Assembly: GCA_024637315.1 (NCBI GenBank)
Contig: JAGXFH010000082.1
Span: 1 to 64,000, forward strand
Source: Brevirhabdus sp.
GTDB lineage: Bacteria > Pseudomonadota > Alphaproteobacteria > Rhodobacterales > Rhodobacteraceae
DNA length: 64,000 nucleotides
Direction: 5' to 3'
Shown here: positions 44,998 through 54,900 of the stretch, in pieces
Position numbering within the stretch: the stretch's first letter is position 1
How the letters are laid out: the number at the start of each line of letters is the position of its first letter
Made by a program: the position numbers and the translations under genes
Notes under the pieces: model-generated
Told to the model about the DNA's origin: nothing
Database searches by the model: none
What the model saw: the letters and a program-made list of their open reading frames with translations, nothing else

Positions 44998-45585
44998 TTA
45001 CTTGCGCTTATCTCCGATCCTGGACTCGGTCCGGTCCAACAACCGTTTGATATTCGCACCATGCCGGTAAAAGATCAAAGCGGCCAGAAAAAGCACCAGA
45101 ATCGCGCCGTGCCGGTGGTAGAACACAAAGGTGTAGATCGGCGCGAGGGCCGCCGCGACCAAGGCCGCCAGCGACGAATAGCGGCTGATCGCGGCAACCA
45201 CCAGCCAGGTCGCGCAGGCGGCAAGTCCGACCGGAAAGGACAGCGCCAGAAGCGTGCCGAGGAACGTCGCCACCCCCTTGCCGCCGTTGAACTTCAGGAA
45301 GATCGAATACAGATGCCCCAGCATCGCGAAGAGGCCGGCAAGCCCGGCGGCATCCTCGCCGACAGCAGCGCGTGCCAGAAGAACCGCGACGGCCCCCTTT
45401 CCGGCATCCAGGATCAGCGTCAGAAGGGCGGCCGGCTTGTTGCCGGTGCGCAGCACGTTGGTCGCGCCGATATTGCCCGACCCGATCGTGCGGATATCGC
45501 CCAGCCCGAAAACCCGCGCCATCACCAGCCCGAACGGGATCGAGCCCAACAGGTAGGCCAGCGCCGCGACAACGACATAGATCAT
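44998..45585 (-). CDS. plsY: Acyl-phosphate glycerol-3-phosphate acyltransferase
   Basis: This is a 195-residue membrane enzyme. PlsY motifs are present: [17 protein letters not shown] and [10 protein letters not shown]. It starts lysophosphatidate synthesis from acyl phosphate. It overlaps the end of the pyrC-like gene by 4 bp. Confidence 0.95.
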   Translation of the reverse strand: MIYVVVAALAYLLGSIPFGLVMARVFGLGDIRTIGSGNIGATNVLRTGNKPAALLTLILDAGKGAVAVLLARAAVGEDAAGLAGLFAMLGHLYSIFLKFNGGKGVATFLGTLLALSFPVGLAACATWLVVAAISRYSSLAALVAAALAPIYTFVFYHRHGAILVLFLAALIFYRHGANIKRLLDRTESRIGDKRK

Positions 45586-46895
45586 CCGAACACCCTTCTT
45601 CCCGCCACCCAGGTTCCCAGCACCTTGCCCTGCAATCGCTGGCCGTCAAAGGGTGTATTCTTGGACTTCGAGTGCAGCGTGAAGCGGTCCAGCACGAAGG
45701 GCGCATCCGCGTCGAACAGCACCAGGTCGGCCGGCGCGCCCACTGCCAGCCGGCCGGCGGACAGGCCCAGCCGCCTTGCCGGGTTCAGCGACAGGGCGCG
45801 GAACAGTTGCGGCAGCGTCAGCGCCTCGGCGTGGTAAAGCCGCAAGGCCGCGGGCAGCAGGGTTTCCAGCGCCACGGCGCCGCTGGCGGCTTCTTCGAAT
45901 GGCAGGCGCTTGCTTTCCTCGTCTTGCGGCGTGTGCATCGAAGAGATGATGTCGATCAGCCCCGACGCGACGGCCTCGACCATCGCCATGCGGTCATCCT
46001 CGGATCTGAGCGGCGGCTTGACCTTGAAGAAGGTCCGGTAATCGCCGACATCCAGTTCGTTCAGCGTAAGGTGGTGGATGCTGACGCCCGCCGTGACATC
46101 CAGCCCGTTGGCCTTGGCGCGTTCCAGCCGCGGCAGCGACCGGGCGCTGGTGATCTGGTCGGCGTGGTAGCGCACGCCGGTCATCTCGACGAGGGCGAGG
46201 TCCCGGTCCAGCCCCATCCGTTCGGCCATCGGCGAGACCTGCGGCAGCCCGCGCAGCGAGGCGAACTTGCCGCTGGTCGCCGCCGCACCGCGCGACAGGC
46301 CGGGATCCTGCGGATGCGCGATCACCAGCGCCCCGAGCGAGCGGGCATAGGTCAGGCAGCGGCTGGCGACCTTGGTATCCTCGATGACGTGATCGCAATC
46401 GGTGAAGGCGACGGCGCCGGCGTCGAGCATGAAGCCGATCTCGACCATCTCGCGCCCCGCCCGGTTCCGGGTCAGCGCCGACATGTGCAGCACGTTGACC
46501 GCGGCTGCCGCCGCCGCCCGGCGGGTGACGAATTCCAGCAGTTCGGGATTGTCGATGGCGGGGCTCGTGTCGGGCCGGGTGACCATCGTCGTGACCCCGC
46601 CAGCCGCCGCCGCAAGGCCCGCCGACCGGAAAGATTCCTTGTGCCTTTCGCCGGGCTCCGAGACCTTCACGCCGATATCGACGATGCCGGGGGCCAAGTA
46701 TCTTCCGCCGCAATCGAGGATTTCCAGTGCCGAATCAGAGCCTTCCTTGTCCCTGTTTCGCGTGCGAAACATATCAATATTTTCAATTGGTTGGATTAAG
46801 ATTTCGGTAATCTTTCCTGCCCGAATCCTAACCGCCCCGAGCGTTTCGGTCCCGGACTCGGGATCGATCAGGCGGGCGTTGTTGAGAACAGTCAC
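45582..46895 (-). CDS. Dihydroorotase-like protein lacking the metal-binding HxH (PyrC')
   Basis: This is a 437-residue protein of the class I dihydroorotase fold, encoded directly after pyrB with a 4-bp overlap. Where active enzymes have DxHVHxREPG it reads [16 protein letters not shown], so both first-strand metal His are missing. Other conserved parts remain ([19 protein letters not shown]). This is the pattern of the inactive PyrC' partner that supports aspartate carbamoyltransferase assembly in pseudomonads; that role here is inference. About 13-15 extra residues near position 45-60 come from an AT-rich insert with a palindrome. A separate true dihydroorotase should exist elsewhere. Confidence 0.9.
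   Translation of the reverse strand: MTVLNNARLIDPESGTETLGAVRIRAGKITEILIQPIENIDMFRTRNRDKEGSDSALEILDCGGRYLAPGIVDIGVKVSEPGERHKESFRSAGLAAAAGGVTTMVTRPDTSPAIDNPELLEFVTRRAAAAAAVNVLHMSALTRNRAGREMVEIGFMLDAGAVAFTDCDHVIEDTKVASRCLTYARSLGALVIAHPQDPGLSRGAAATSGKFASLRGLPQVSPMAERMGLDRDLALVEMTGVRYHADQITSARSLPRLERAKANGLDVTAGVSIHHLTLNELDVGDYRTFFKVKPPLRSEDDRMAMVEAVASGLIDIISSMHTPQDEESKRLPFEEAASGAVALETLLPAALRLYHAEALTLPQLFRALSLNPARRLGLSAGRLAVGAPADLVLFDADAPFVLDRFTLHSKSKNTPFDGQRLQGKVLGTWVAGRRVFG
46754..46771. repeat. Palindrome inside the pyrC-like gene
   Basis: TGTTTCGC-GT-GCGAAACA is a perfect 8-bp inverted repeat with a 2-nt centre, next to an AT-rich run (ATATCAATATTTTCAATTGG). It lies in-frame in the coding sequence where relatives have a shorter loop, so it looks like a small inserted palindromic element. 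Confidence 0.5.
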
Positions 46896-47842
46896 ACCCA
46901 GACCTCCCGTGGCGCGGCGACGCGATTGCGCGCCAGCAGCTCCATCGCCGCCATGCGCACCGCGACGCCCATCTCGACCTGTTCCTGAATATGGCTGCGG
47001 TTGATGTCGTCGGCCAAAGTACCGTCGATCTCGACCCCGCGATTCATCGGGCCGGGATGCATGACGATGGCGTCGGGCTTGGCATGTGCCAACTTCTCGA
47101 CATCAAGGCCGAAGCGGTGGAAATATTCCCGCTCGGAGGGGATGAAGGCGCCGTCCATCCGTTCCTTCTGCAACCGCAGCATCATCACCACATCGGCATC
47201 CTTCAGCCCTTCAGCCATGTCGCCGTAAACCTCGACGCCCCAGTCGGCGGCTCCGGCGGGGATCAGCGTCGGCGGGCCGATCAGCCGGATCCGGTTTTCC
47301 ATCTTGCCCAGGAGGATGATGTTCGACCGCGCCACCCGGCTGTGCGCGATATCGCCGCAGATCGCCACCGTCAGCCGATGCAGCCGGCCTTTGGCGCGGC
47401 GAATCGTCAGCGCATCCAGAAGCGCCTGCGTCGGATGCTCATGGCGCCCGTCGCCGGCATTCAGCACGGCGCAGTTCACCTTCTCGGCCAGCAGGTTGAC
47501 CGCGCCCGAATGGGGATGGCGAACCACCAGCAGATCCGGGTGCATAGCGTTCAGCGTCAGCGCGGTGTCGATCAGGGTTTCGCCCTTCTTGATCGACGAG
47601 GCCTGCATCGCCATGTTCATCACCGTAGCACCCAGCCGTTTGCCCGCCAGTTCGAAACTGGCCTGAGTCCGGGTGGAGCTTTCAAAGAACATGTTGACCT
47701 GAGTCAGTCCGGTCAGGACCGGTTCGACCGGGCCACCGCTGCGATTCTGATCGGCGTAACGGTCGGCAAGGTCAAGAAGACTGCGAATCTCTTCGGGGTG
47801 AAGCGGTTCGATGCCCAAAAGATGCTTCTGCCGGAAGGTCAT
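46892..47842 (-). CDS. pyrB: Aspartate carbamoyltransferase catalytic subunit
   Basis: This is a 316-residue enzyme. Carbamoyl-phosphate site: [11 protein letters not shown]; further motifs [19 protein letters not shown] and [11 protein letters not shown]. It makes N-carbamoyl-aspartate in pyrimidine synthesis. The start at 47842 is preferred; the frame is open 54 bp upstream. It forms an operon with the PyrC-like gene and plsY. Confidence 0.96.
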   Translation of the reverse strand: MTFRQKHLLGIEPLHPEEIRSLLDLADRYADQNRSGGPVEPVLTGLTQVNMFFESSTRTQASFELAGKRLGATVMNMAMQASSIKKGETLIDTALTLNAMHPDLLVVRHPHSGAVNLLAEKVNCAVLNAGDGRHEHPTQALLDALTIRRAKGRLHRLTVAICGDIAHSRVARSNIILLGKMENRIRLIGPPTLIPAGAADWGVEVYGDMAEGLKDADVVMMLRLQKERMDGAFIPSEREYFHRFGLDVEKLAHAKPDAIVMHPGPMNRGVEIDGTLADDINRSHIQEQVEMGVAVRMAAMELLARNRVAAPREVWV

Positions 47843-47958
47843 GGCGCCCCATCGATGATTTTTCCGGCTTATAGGGGGCAAACGCGCCTCGGGCAAGGTG
47901 ACCGGAAGGGCAGGAGTTTGCGGTTTCCGGCCGGTTCTGCAGCGGGTAGCTTGCGGTC

Positions 47959-48750
47959 ATGGAATCGCATCTGGATTTTCACGCGGCGCGGGCGCTTCTG
48001 GAATGGCAGGTCGAGCTTGGCGCGACCGAGGCGATTTGCGATGCGCCCGTGAACCGGTTCGATCTGCCCGAGGCCCAGCCTCGGGCGAAGCCCGCGACCC
48101 CGGCTGCCGACCATCCGCCGGCGCAAGCGCCTGTCGAGGCGCCGGATCCCGCCCTTGTTGCGCGCGATGCCGCAGCGCTTGCCGCCGATCTTGAAGGTCT
48201 GGCGGCGGCGATGGCGGCCTATGAGCATTGCGAGTTGAAACGCGGCGCCAAGACGACAGTGTTTGCCGACGGCAATCCGGCGGCGCGGGTCATGGTGATC
48301 GGCGAGGCGCCGGGGCGCGAGGAGGACATGCAGGGCAAGCCGTTCGTCGGGCGCGCGGGCCAGATGCTGGACCGGATGTTCGCGGCGATCAATCTGGCGC
48401 GGGATGCGGCGCGGCCCGATGCCGCGCTTTACATCACCAACATCCTGCCTTGGCGACCGCCGCAGAACCGCGAACCGACGCCGGAGGAAATCGCGATGAT
48501 GCTGCCCTTCGTCGAGCGGCATGTCGCGCTGGTCAATCCGGATGTTCTGGTGCTGATGGGCAACGTTTCTTGCCAGGCGCTTCTGGGCCGCAAGGGGATC
48601 ACCCGGCTGCGCGGCAACTGGGCGACGGCGCTGAACCTGCCCGCCTTGCCGATGTTCCACCCGGCCTACCTGCTGCGCAACCCGCATGCCAAGCGCGAAG
48701 CCTGGAACGATCTTCTGATGTTGCAGGCGCGGCTGCGAGAGGCGCGATGA
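47959..48750 (+). CDS. Uracil-DNA glycosylase (family 4/5-like)
   Basis: This is a 263-residue protein with a proline/alanine-rich N-terminal linker up to about residue 75, then the glycosylase domain: VIGEAPGREEDMQGKPFVGRAG (catalytic region), TNILPWRPPQNR and MFHPAYLLRNP (second catalytic motif). Of the Cys residues that hold a 4Fe-4S cluster in family 4 enzymes only some are seen (EHCELK, SCQAL). It removes uracil from DNA. It overlaps the phosphoesterase gene by 4 bp. Confidence 0.9.
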   Translation: MESHLDFHAARALLEWQVELGATEAICDAPVNRFDLPEAQPRAKPATPAADHPPAQAPVEAPDPALVARDAAALAADLEGLAAAMAAYEHCELKRGAKTTVFADGNPAARVMVIGEAPGREEDMQGKPFVGRAGQMLDRMFAAINLARDAARPDAALYITNILPWRPPQNREPTPEEIAMMLPFVERHVALVNPDVLVLMGNVSCQALLGRKGITRLRGNWATALNLPALPMFHPAYLLRNPHAKREAWNDLLMLQARLREAR

Positions 48751-49208
48751 AGCTGCTGGCGTTTTCCGACATACATTGTGACCTTGCCGCCTGCGCCGCC
48801 TGCGCCGCCTGCGCCGCCATCGACGATGCGGCGACGGGTGCGCGCGTTCTGCACGGCAAAAGCATCGAGATCGCGGGCAGGATCATCCGCGGGATCGGCT
48901 GCACGGCGCCACCGCTGCCGCCCTTGCCCGGGCAGTCCTGCGATCTGACCGAAGCGGCGGCAGAGGACATGCTGAACCGCTTCGACCGCGCCGATATCCT
49001 GATCACCCATTCGCCCCCTCAGGGAGTGGCCGATGTCCTGAAGGGGCAGGGGTCGATCGGCTCTACCGCGGTTCGTGCCGCGATCCGGCGGTTGCAGCCG
49101 GCGCTTGTGTTCTGCGGCCATATCCATGATTGCTGGGGGCAATCCGGCGCGATCGGGCGGTCGATAGTCCACAACCTTGGCCCCCGCATCAACTGGTTCG
49201 ATTTGTGA
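48747..49208 (+). CDS. Metallophosphoesterase, core deleted
   Basis: This is a 153-residue calcineurin-type phosphoesterase remnant. The first motif FSDIHCD and the late motifs THSPP and CGHIHDCWG, NLGP remain. The part that should carry GDF-type Asp and GNxE/GNHD Asn ligands (about 55-65 residues) is absent. In its place is CAACAACAA, encoded by a tandem 9-bp repeat. Family members are about 210-220 residues. The product is probably made (the frame is intact and coupled to the UDG gene) but should lack activity. Confidence 0.7.
   Translation: MKLLAFSDIHCDLAACAACAACAAIDDAATGARVLHGKSIEIAGRIIRGIGCTAPPLPPLPGQSCDLTEAAAEDMLNRFDRADILITHSPPQGVADVLKGQGSIGSTAVRAAIRRLQPALVFCGHIHDCWGQSGAIGRSIVHNLGPRINWFDL
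48786..48818 (+). repeat. 9-bp tandem repeat
   Basis: The unit GCCGCCTGC occurs three times in a row and then a partial fourth copy (GCCGCC), encoding Ala-Ala-Cys repeats at the deletion point of the phosphoesterase gene. Confidence 0.85.
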
Positions 49209-49215
49209 GGCCGTC

Positions 49216-49839
49216 ATGATCGTCGACCCGATTACCCTGCTTGCCTTCATTCCTGCCGCCCTCGCGCTGAACCTGACGCCGGGGGCGGACATGATGTTCT
49301 GTCTGGGGCAGGGCCTGCGCGGCGGGCCACGGGCGGCACTGGCCGCCGATCTGGGTATTTCGACGGGGGCGATGATCCATGTGCTGATCGCGGGGCTTGG
49401 CCTTGGCGCGCTCGTAGCGGCTTCGCCGTGGCTGTTCGACACGATCCGCTGGATCGGCGTGGCCTACCTGATTTGGCTTGCGATCGCGGCGATCCGCCAT
49501 CGCGCGGTTACCCCCGATATGCCGCTGGTCCGGCCATCGCGCGCGTTCCGCGAGGCGCTGGTCGTGAACCTGACCAACCCCAAGGTGATTCTTTTCGTGC
49601 TGGCCTTCGTGCCGCAATTCGTCGATCCGGCGCGCGGGGCGATCCTGCCGCAATTCCTGATCTTCGGCGCAATCCTTGCGACCGGCGGGCTGGTCGTGAA
49701 CGGTGCGGTCGGCGTCTTTGCCGGCGGGATCGGGCGCGGCATTGCGCGGTCTGCGCGGTTCGGCGTCGTGCTGGGCTGGATCAGCGCTTCGGTTTTCACC
49801 GCGCTGGCGTTCCGGCTGGCGATCAGCGAAAGGCATTGA
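49216..49839 (+). CDS. LysE-family translocator
   Basis: This is a 207-residue exporter with six helices. LysE/RhtB features: LNLTPGADMMFCLGQGLRGG at residues 17-36 and VNLTNPKVILFVLAFVPQFV in the middle. It exports amino acids or related compounds such as homoserine lactones. The ATG at 49216 is preferred over the longer frame. It is followed 3 bp later by moaB. Confidence 0.92.
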   Translation: MIVDPITLLAFIPAALALNLTPGADMMFCLGQGLRGGPRAALAADLGISTGAMIHVLIAGLGLGALVAASPWLFDTIRWIGVAYLIWLAIAAIRHRAVTPDMPLVRPSRAFREALVVNLTNPKVILFVLAFVPQFVDPARGAILPQFLIFGAILATGGLVVNGAVGVFAGGIGRGIARSARFGVVLGWISASVFTALAFRLAISERH

Positions 49840-49842
49840 GGG

Positions 49843-50385
49843 ATGGACCGGATCGACGAAACCAAGGATTTCATTCCGGTGCGGATCGCGGTTCTGACCG
49901 TATCCGACAGCCGGACCGAGGCAGATGACAAGTCAGGGCGGACGCTTGTGGACCACATCGAGGTGGCCGGCCACCGGCTGGCCGCCCGTGCCATCGTGCA
50001 GGATGAGCGCGACCGGATCGCGGCGCAGCTGCGGACATGGTGCGCCGATCCGGAAATCGACGTGGTGATCTCGACCGGCGGCACCGGGCTGACCGGGCGC
50101 GATGTGACCGTCGAGGCGCACCGTGATGTCTACGAGAAGGAGATCGAGGCGTTCGGCACGGTCTTCACGATGATTTCGATGACCAAGATCGGCACCTCGG
50201 CGGTGCAGTCGCGGGCCACTGGCGGCGTCGCCAACGGCACCTATCTTTTTGCCCTGCCCGGCAGTCCGGGGGCCTGCAAGGACGCTTGGGACGAGATCCT
50301 GTCGCCGCAACTCGATTATCGTCACCGGCCGTGCAATTTCGTCGAGATCTTTCCGCGGCTGGACGAACACAAGCGACGGAAATGA
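49843..50385 (+). CDS. moaB: Molybdenum cofactor biosynthesis protein B
   Basis: This is a 180-residue protein of the MoaB/Mog fold with TVSDSRTEADDKSG, VISTGGTGLTGRDVT and ALPGSPGA. In the pathway such proteins adenylate molybdopterin before metal insertion. It continues the molybdopterin theme of the core region (moaD, moaE, fdhD). Confidence 0.93.
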   Translation: MDRIDETKDFIPVRIAVLTVSDSRTEADDKSGRTLVDHIEVAGHRLAARAIVQDERDRIAAQLRTWCADPEIDVVISTGGTGLTGRDVTVEAHRDVYEKEIEAFGTVFTMISMTKIGTSAVQSRATGGVANGTYLFALPGSPGACKDAWDEILSPQLDYRHRPCNFVEIFPRLDEHKRRK

Positions 50386-50481
50386 CAGGCTCTTGCGTAA
50401 AGCCATTGTGTTTTGGACAATTCCACCGGCGAACCTATTATTCGTTAGCTTGACCCCGGGCCATCCAAGGACCCAATCTTG

Positions 50482-51945
50482 ATGCAATTTTTGCGCCGCA
50501 GCCTTGTCGGATTGTTCCTGCTGTCGCTGACCATCGGCATTCTTGCCTGGGCGGGGCATGTCTTTTACGGCGCCTTGCAGGCTCGATGGGCCGCGGACAG
50601 TTTTGCTCCGCCAGCACGCGAACGGGTGTTTGCGGTCAATGTCATCACGGTCGATCCCTCGACCATCAGCCCGGTTCTGACGGCTTTTGGCGAGGTGCGC
50701 AGCCGCCGGACGCTGGAGTTGCGCAGCAGCGCTGCGGGCCGGATCGTGGAACTGGCCGACGGGTTCGAAGACGGTGGCGCCGTGCAGGCCGGCCAGCGTC
50801 TGGTCAGGATCGATCCGCAGAATGCGCAGGCTGCGCGTGACGTCGCGCGGACCGATCTGGCCGAGGCCGAAGCGGAATTGCGCGACGCAAGTCGCGGATT
50901 GGATCTGGCGCGGGACGAGTTGGGCTCTGCCGAAGAACAGGTCGAACTGCGTGACCGGGCGCTGGCCCGGCAGCAAAATCTTCTGTCGCGCGGCGTCGGC
51001 ACGGATGCGGCCGTCGAAACCGCCGAACTGGCGGTTTCCGCCGCCAGGCAGGCGGTGCTGTCGCGGCGTCAGGCGATCGCAACGGCCGAGGCGCGGGTGG
51101 ATCAAGCCAGGACATCTCTGGAACGCCGCCGCATCGCGTTGACCGAGGCCGAGCGCAATCTGGCCGACACCGAGATTTTCGCCGGTTTCGCCGGGACGCT
51201 GGCCGAGGTTTCAGTGGTCGAGGGCGGTCTGGTCGCCAACAATGAACGGCTTGCGCAGATTGTCGATACCGATGCGCTGGAGGTCGCGTTCCGCGTCTCG
51301 ACGCCACAATACGCCCGGCTTCTGGAGGAAGATGGCGGGCTGATCACCGCGGATGTGGACGTCTCGCTGGATGTGTTCGGCGTCGATCTGACGACAACGG
51401 GCAGAATCACCCGCGAAAGTGCCGCTGTCGGTGCAGGACAGACCGGCCGGTTGCTGTTTGCGCGGCTGGATCAGGCCAAGGGGCTTCGACCCGGCGATTT
51501 CGTCACGGTCAAGGTCGGCGAGCCGCCGTTGGAGGGCGTGGCGCTGCTGCCTGCGACCGCTGTCGGATCGTTCGCCTCCGTGCTGGTGGTCGGCGCCGAG
51601 GATCGTCTGGAAGAAATCCACGTTCCGGTGCTGCGCCGGCAGGAGGACGACGTGATTGTGCCCGCCGACCGCATCGCCGGCCGGCAGATCGTGGCCGAAC
51701 GCTCGCCGTTGCTGGGCGCTGGCATCAAGGTCCGCCCGATCGTGCCGGAAAACGGCCAGACTGCGGCGGCTGCCGCGCCCGAGATGCTGGAGTTGACCGA
51801 AGAACGCCGCGCCAGGCTGGTCGCATTTATCGAAGGCAACGAGGGTATGCCGGCAGAGGCCAAGGCCCGCGTGCTGGCGCAGTTGCAGCAACCGATGGTG
51901 CCGGCGCAGGTGGTCGAGCGCATCGAAGCCCGGATGGGGGGCTGA
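50482..51945 (+). CDS. RND efflux periplasmic adaptor (HlyD/MFP type)
   Basis: This is a 487-residue protein with one N-terminal helix (about 8-30), a barrel-sandwich hybrid start (GRIVELADGFEDGGAVQAGQ), a long alpha-helical hairpin (about 115-225), a closing lipoyl half (FAGTLAEVSVVEGG) and a beta-barrel with membrane-proximal domain. It links the RND permease, encoded 3 bp downstream, to an outer-membrane channel, which is not encoded here. A TTG lies directly before the chosen ATG. Confidence 0.92.
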   Translation: MQFLRRSLVGLFLLSLTIGILAWAGHVFYGALQARWAADSFAPPARERVFAVNVITVDPSTISPVLTAFGEVRSRRTLELRSSAAGRIVELADGFEDGGAVQAGQRLVRIDPQNAQAARDVARTDLAEAEAELRDASRGLDLARDELGSAEEQVELRDRALARQQNLLSRGVGTDAAVETAELAVSAARQAVLSRRQAIATAEARVDQARTSLERRRIALTEAERNLADTEIFAGFAGTLAEVSVVEGGLVANNERLAQIVDTDALEVAFRVSTPQYARLLEEDGGLITADVDVSLDVFGVDLTTTGRITRESAAVGAGQTGRLLFARLDQAKGLRPGDFVTVKVGEPPLEGVALLPATAVGSFASVLVVGAEDRLEEIHVPVLRRQEDDVIVPADRIAGRQIVAERSPLLGAGIKVRPIVPENGQTAAAAAPEMLELTEERRARLVAFIEGNEGMPAEAKARVLAQLQQPMVPAQVVERIEARMGG

Positions 51946-51948
51946 CGC

Positions 51949-54900
51949 ATGGCGGGACGGCGGGTCAAAGGCATGGCAGGCGGGGTGCTTTCGTACTTTA
52001 CCCGCCACCGGACCGCCGCCAATCTGGTTCTGGTCATCATGCTTGCGGCTGGCCTTGCCGCCTTTCCGCGGATGCAGTCGCAGTATTTCCCCGATATCGT
52101 GATCGAGGATGTCAGCGTCTTCGTCGCATGGAGCGGGGCCGGTGCGGAAGATGTCGACCGTGCCATCGTGCAGGTGATGGAGCCGACCCTGCTGGCGGTC
52201 GAGGGCGTGGCCGCAAGCAGTGCGACCTCACGCGAGGGCTCGGCGCGGATCGAGCTGGAATTCGAACCCGGTTGGAACATGGCGCGGGCGGCCGATGACG
52301 TTCAGGCCGCGGTCGATACCGTGAATGACCTGCCCGAAGGTGCAGAGGATCCCACGGTTAGGCGCGGCGCGTGGCGGGACCGGGTTACGGACGTGGTCAT
52401 TACCGGCCCGGTGGGCGTCGACCAGTTGGCCAGGTTTGCCGATGAGTTGGTGACGCGGCTTTTTGCGGTTGGCGTGACAAGGACCAATATCAGCGGCGTC
52501 GCGGCCCCCGAGACGATCGTCGAAGTGCCCTCTCTGGCGCTGGTCAAGAACGACATCACCATGGCCGAGATCGCCGACGCCATTGCCGCAGAGGCCGAGG
52601 CCGCTCCCGCAGGCGACGTGGGCGGCGGGTCGGCCCGGATACGCACCGGCACCGCCAAGCGCAGCGCGTCAGAGATCGCCTCGGTCGTGCTGCGGACCAA
52701 CCCGGACGGCTCGTCCCTAACGATCGGCGATGTCGCGCAAGTCCGCACCGAGGGTGTTGACCGCGACCGGATGTTCTTCGTTGGCGACTATCCCGCCATC
52801 AGTATCCGTGTCGATCGGTCCGAGGGTGGCGATGCCGTGCGGATCCAGCACCAGATCGAGGCCGTCGCAGCCGAGATGGAGCGCACGCTGCCCGAGGGCG
52901 TCAAGCTGGACCTGATCCGCACCCGCGCCGAACAGATCACCGCGCGGCTGAACATCCTGCTGGACAATGGGCTTCTTGGCCTGTGTCTGGTGGTGACGCT
53001 GTTGTTCCTGTTCCTCAACGCGCGGACCGCTTTCTGGGTGGCGGCAGGCATCCCGGTGTCGATGCTGGCGGCGGTCGCGGTCATGTACCTGTTCGGGCTG
53101 ACGCTGAACGCGATTTCGCTGTTCGCGCTGATCATCACGCTTGGCATCGTCGTAGATGACGCCATCGTCGTCGGGGAACATGCCGATTTCCGGGTCCGGC
53201 GGCTGAAGGAAGCCCCTGTCGAGGCCGCCGAGAACGCCGCGCGGCGGATGTTCGCACCGGTCTTTTCGGCCAGTATCACGACGATCATCGCCTTCTTCGG
53301 CCTCGTGGCCATCGGCGGCCGGTTCGGCACGATGATCGCCGATATCCCCTTTACCGTGATCGTCGTTCTGGCCGCTTCACTGGTCGAGTGCTTCCTGGTT
53401 CTGCCCAACCACATGAGCCATGCGCTGATCCATTCGAGCAAGGAACACTGGTACGACATGCCCAGCCGACTGGTGAACCGGGGCTTTTCCTGGTTTCGCG
53501 ATGGGCTGTTTCGCTATCTGATGGCAGGGATCATCTGGGCGCGATATCCGGTCTTCGCGGTGGCCGTGCTGGTCCTTGCCGCGCAGGCGGCGATCTTCGT
53601 GCGCGGCGATCTTCAGTGGCGGTTCTTCAATTCGCCCGAACAGGGCAGTGTGTCGGGCAATTTCGCGATGCTGCCGGGGGCGACCCGAGAGGACACGCTG
53701 GCGATGATGCGCGAGCTGCAGCGCGCCACGGAAGAGGTCGGTGCCGCCTTTGCCCAAGAGCACGGCACGACCCCGCTGGATTACGTGATCGCAGAGATCG
53801 GCGGCAATTCCGGCCGTGGCTTGGCCGGGGCGGACACCAAGGAACCCTGGCAGCTTGGCGGCATCTCGATCGAACTGATCGAGTCCGATCTGCGCCCCTA
53901 TTCGTCGTTCGAGTTCGTGGCGGCGCTGCAGGACGCGGTGCGCAACCATCCGCTTGTCGAAACCGTAAGCTGGCGTGGCTGGCGCGGCGGTCCGGGCGGC
54001 GACGCTTTGGACATCGAGCTGTTCGGCGCCGATAGCGAAACGCTGAAAGCCGCCGCCGAAGCCGTGAAAGCCGCTTTGATGCAGTATCCCGAGGTCTCTG
54101 CGCTGGAAGACAGCCTGGCCTACGACAAGGATGAACTGGTGCTGGACCTGACGCCGCAGGGCCAGGCGCTGGGCATCACCACTGACGGGCTTGGTCGCGT
54201 GCTGCGCCATCGCCTGAACGGGATCGAGGCGGCAACCTATCCCGATGGCCCCCGGTCTGCGGCCATCCGCGTGGAACTGCCGGAAAACGAGTTGACCGCC
54301 GATTTCCTCGAGCGGACGCAGATCCGCACGGCGTCGGGCAACTATGTCAGCCTGTCTGACATCGTGGCGGTCGAGCGACTGAGCGGGTTCTCGACGATCC
54401 GGCGCGAGAACGGGCTGCGTCTGGTCAACGTCTATGGCGACCTGTCCGAAGACGATCCCGCCCGCGCGACAGAGATCATGACCGAGCTCGAGAATGCGAT
54501 CCTGCCGAAAGTCGAGGAGGAGCACGGTGTCGGCTGGCGGCTAGCCGGACTGGCGGAACAGGAACGCGCATTCCTGAGCGATGCGCTGTTGGGCTTCATG
54601 CTGTGCCTTCTGGGCATCTTCCTGACTCTGGCCTGGATCTTCGGCAGCTGGACCCGGCCGATCGTCGTGATGGCGATCATTCCCTTCGGTCTTGTCGGCG
54701 CGATTTACGGCCATGTCGCGTGGGAGGTTCCGCTGTCGATGTTCTCGGTGGTCGGGCTGATCGGCATGACCGGCATCATCATCAACGATTCCATCGTCCT
54801 GGTGACGACGGTTGACGATTATGCGGCAGAGCGCGGGTTGATCCCGGCGATCATCGACGGAACCGCCGACCGGTTGCGCCCGGTGTTCCTGACCACCGCG

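Noticed and set aside
45582-46895. Calling this gene an active dihydroorotase
   Set aside because: Both first-strand metal His are replaced (DIGVKVS), so only the fold and context, not activity, are supported.
48786-48818. The 9-bp repeats as a CRISPR-like array
   Set aside because: Units are contiguous with no spacers and lie inside a reading frame.
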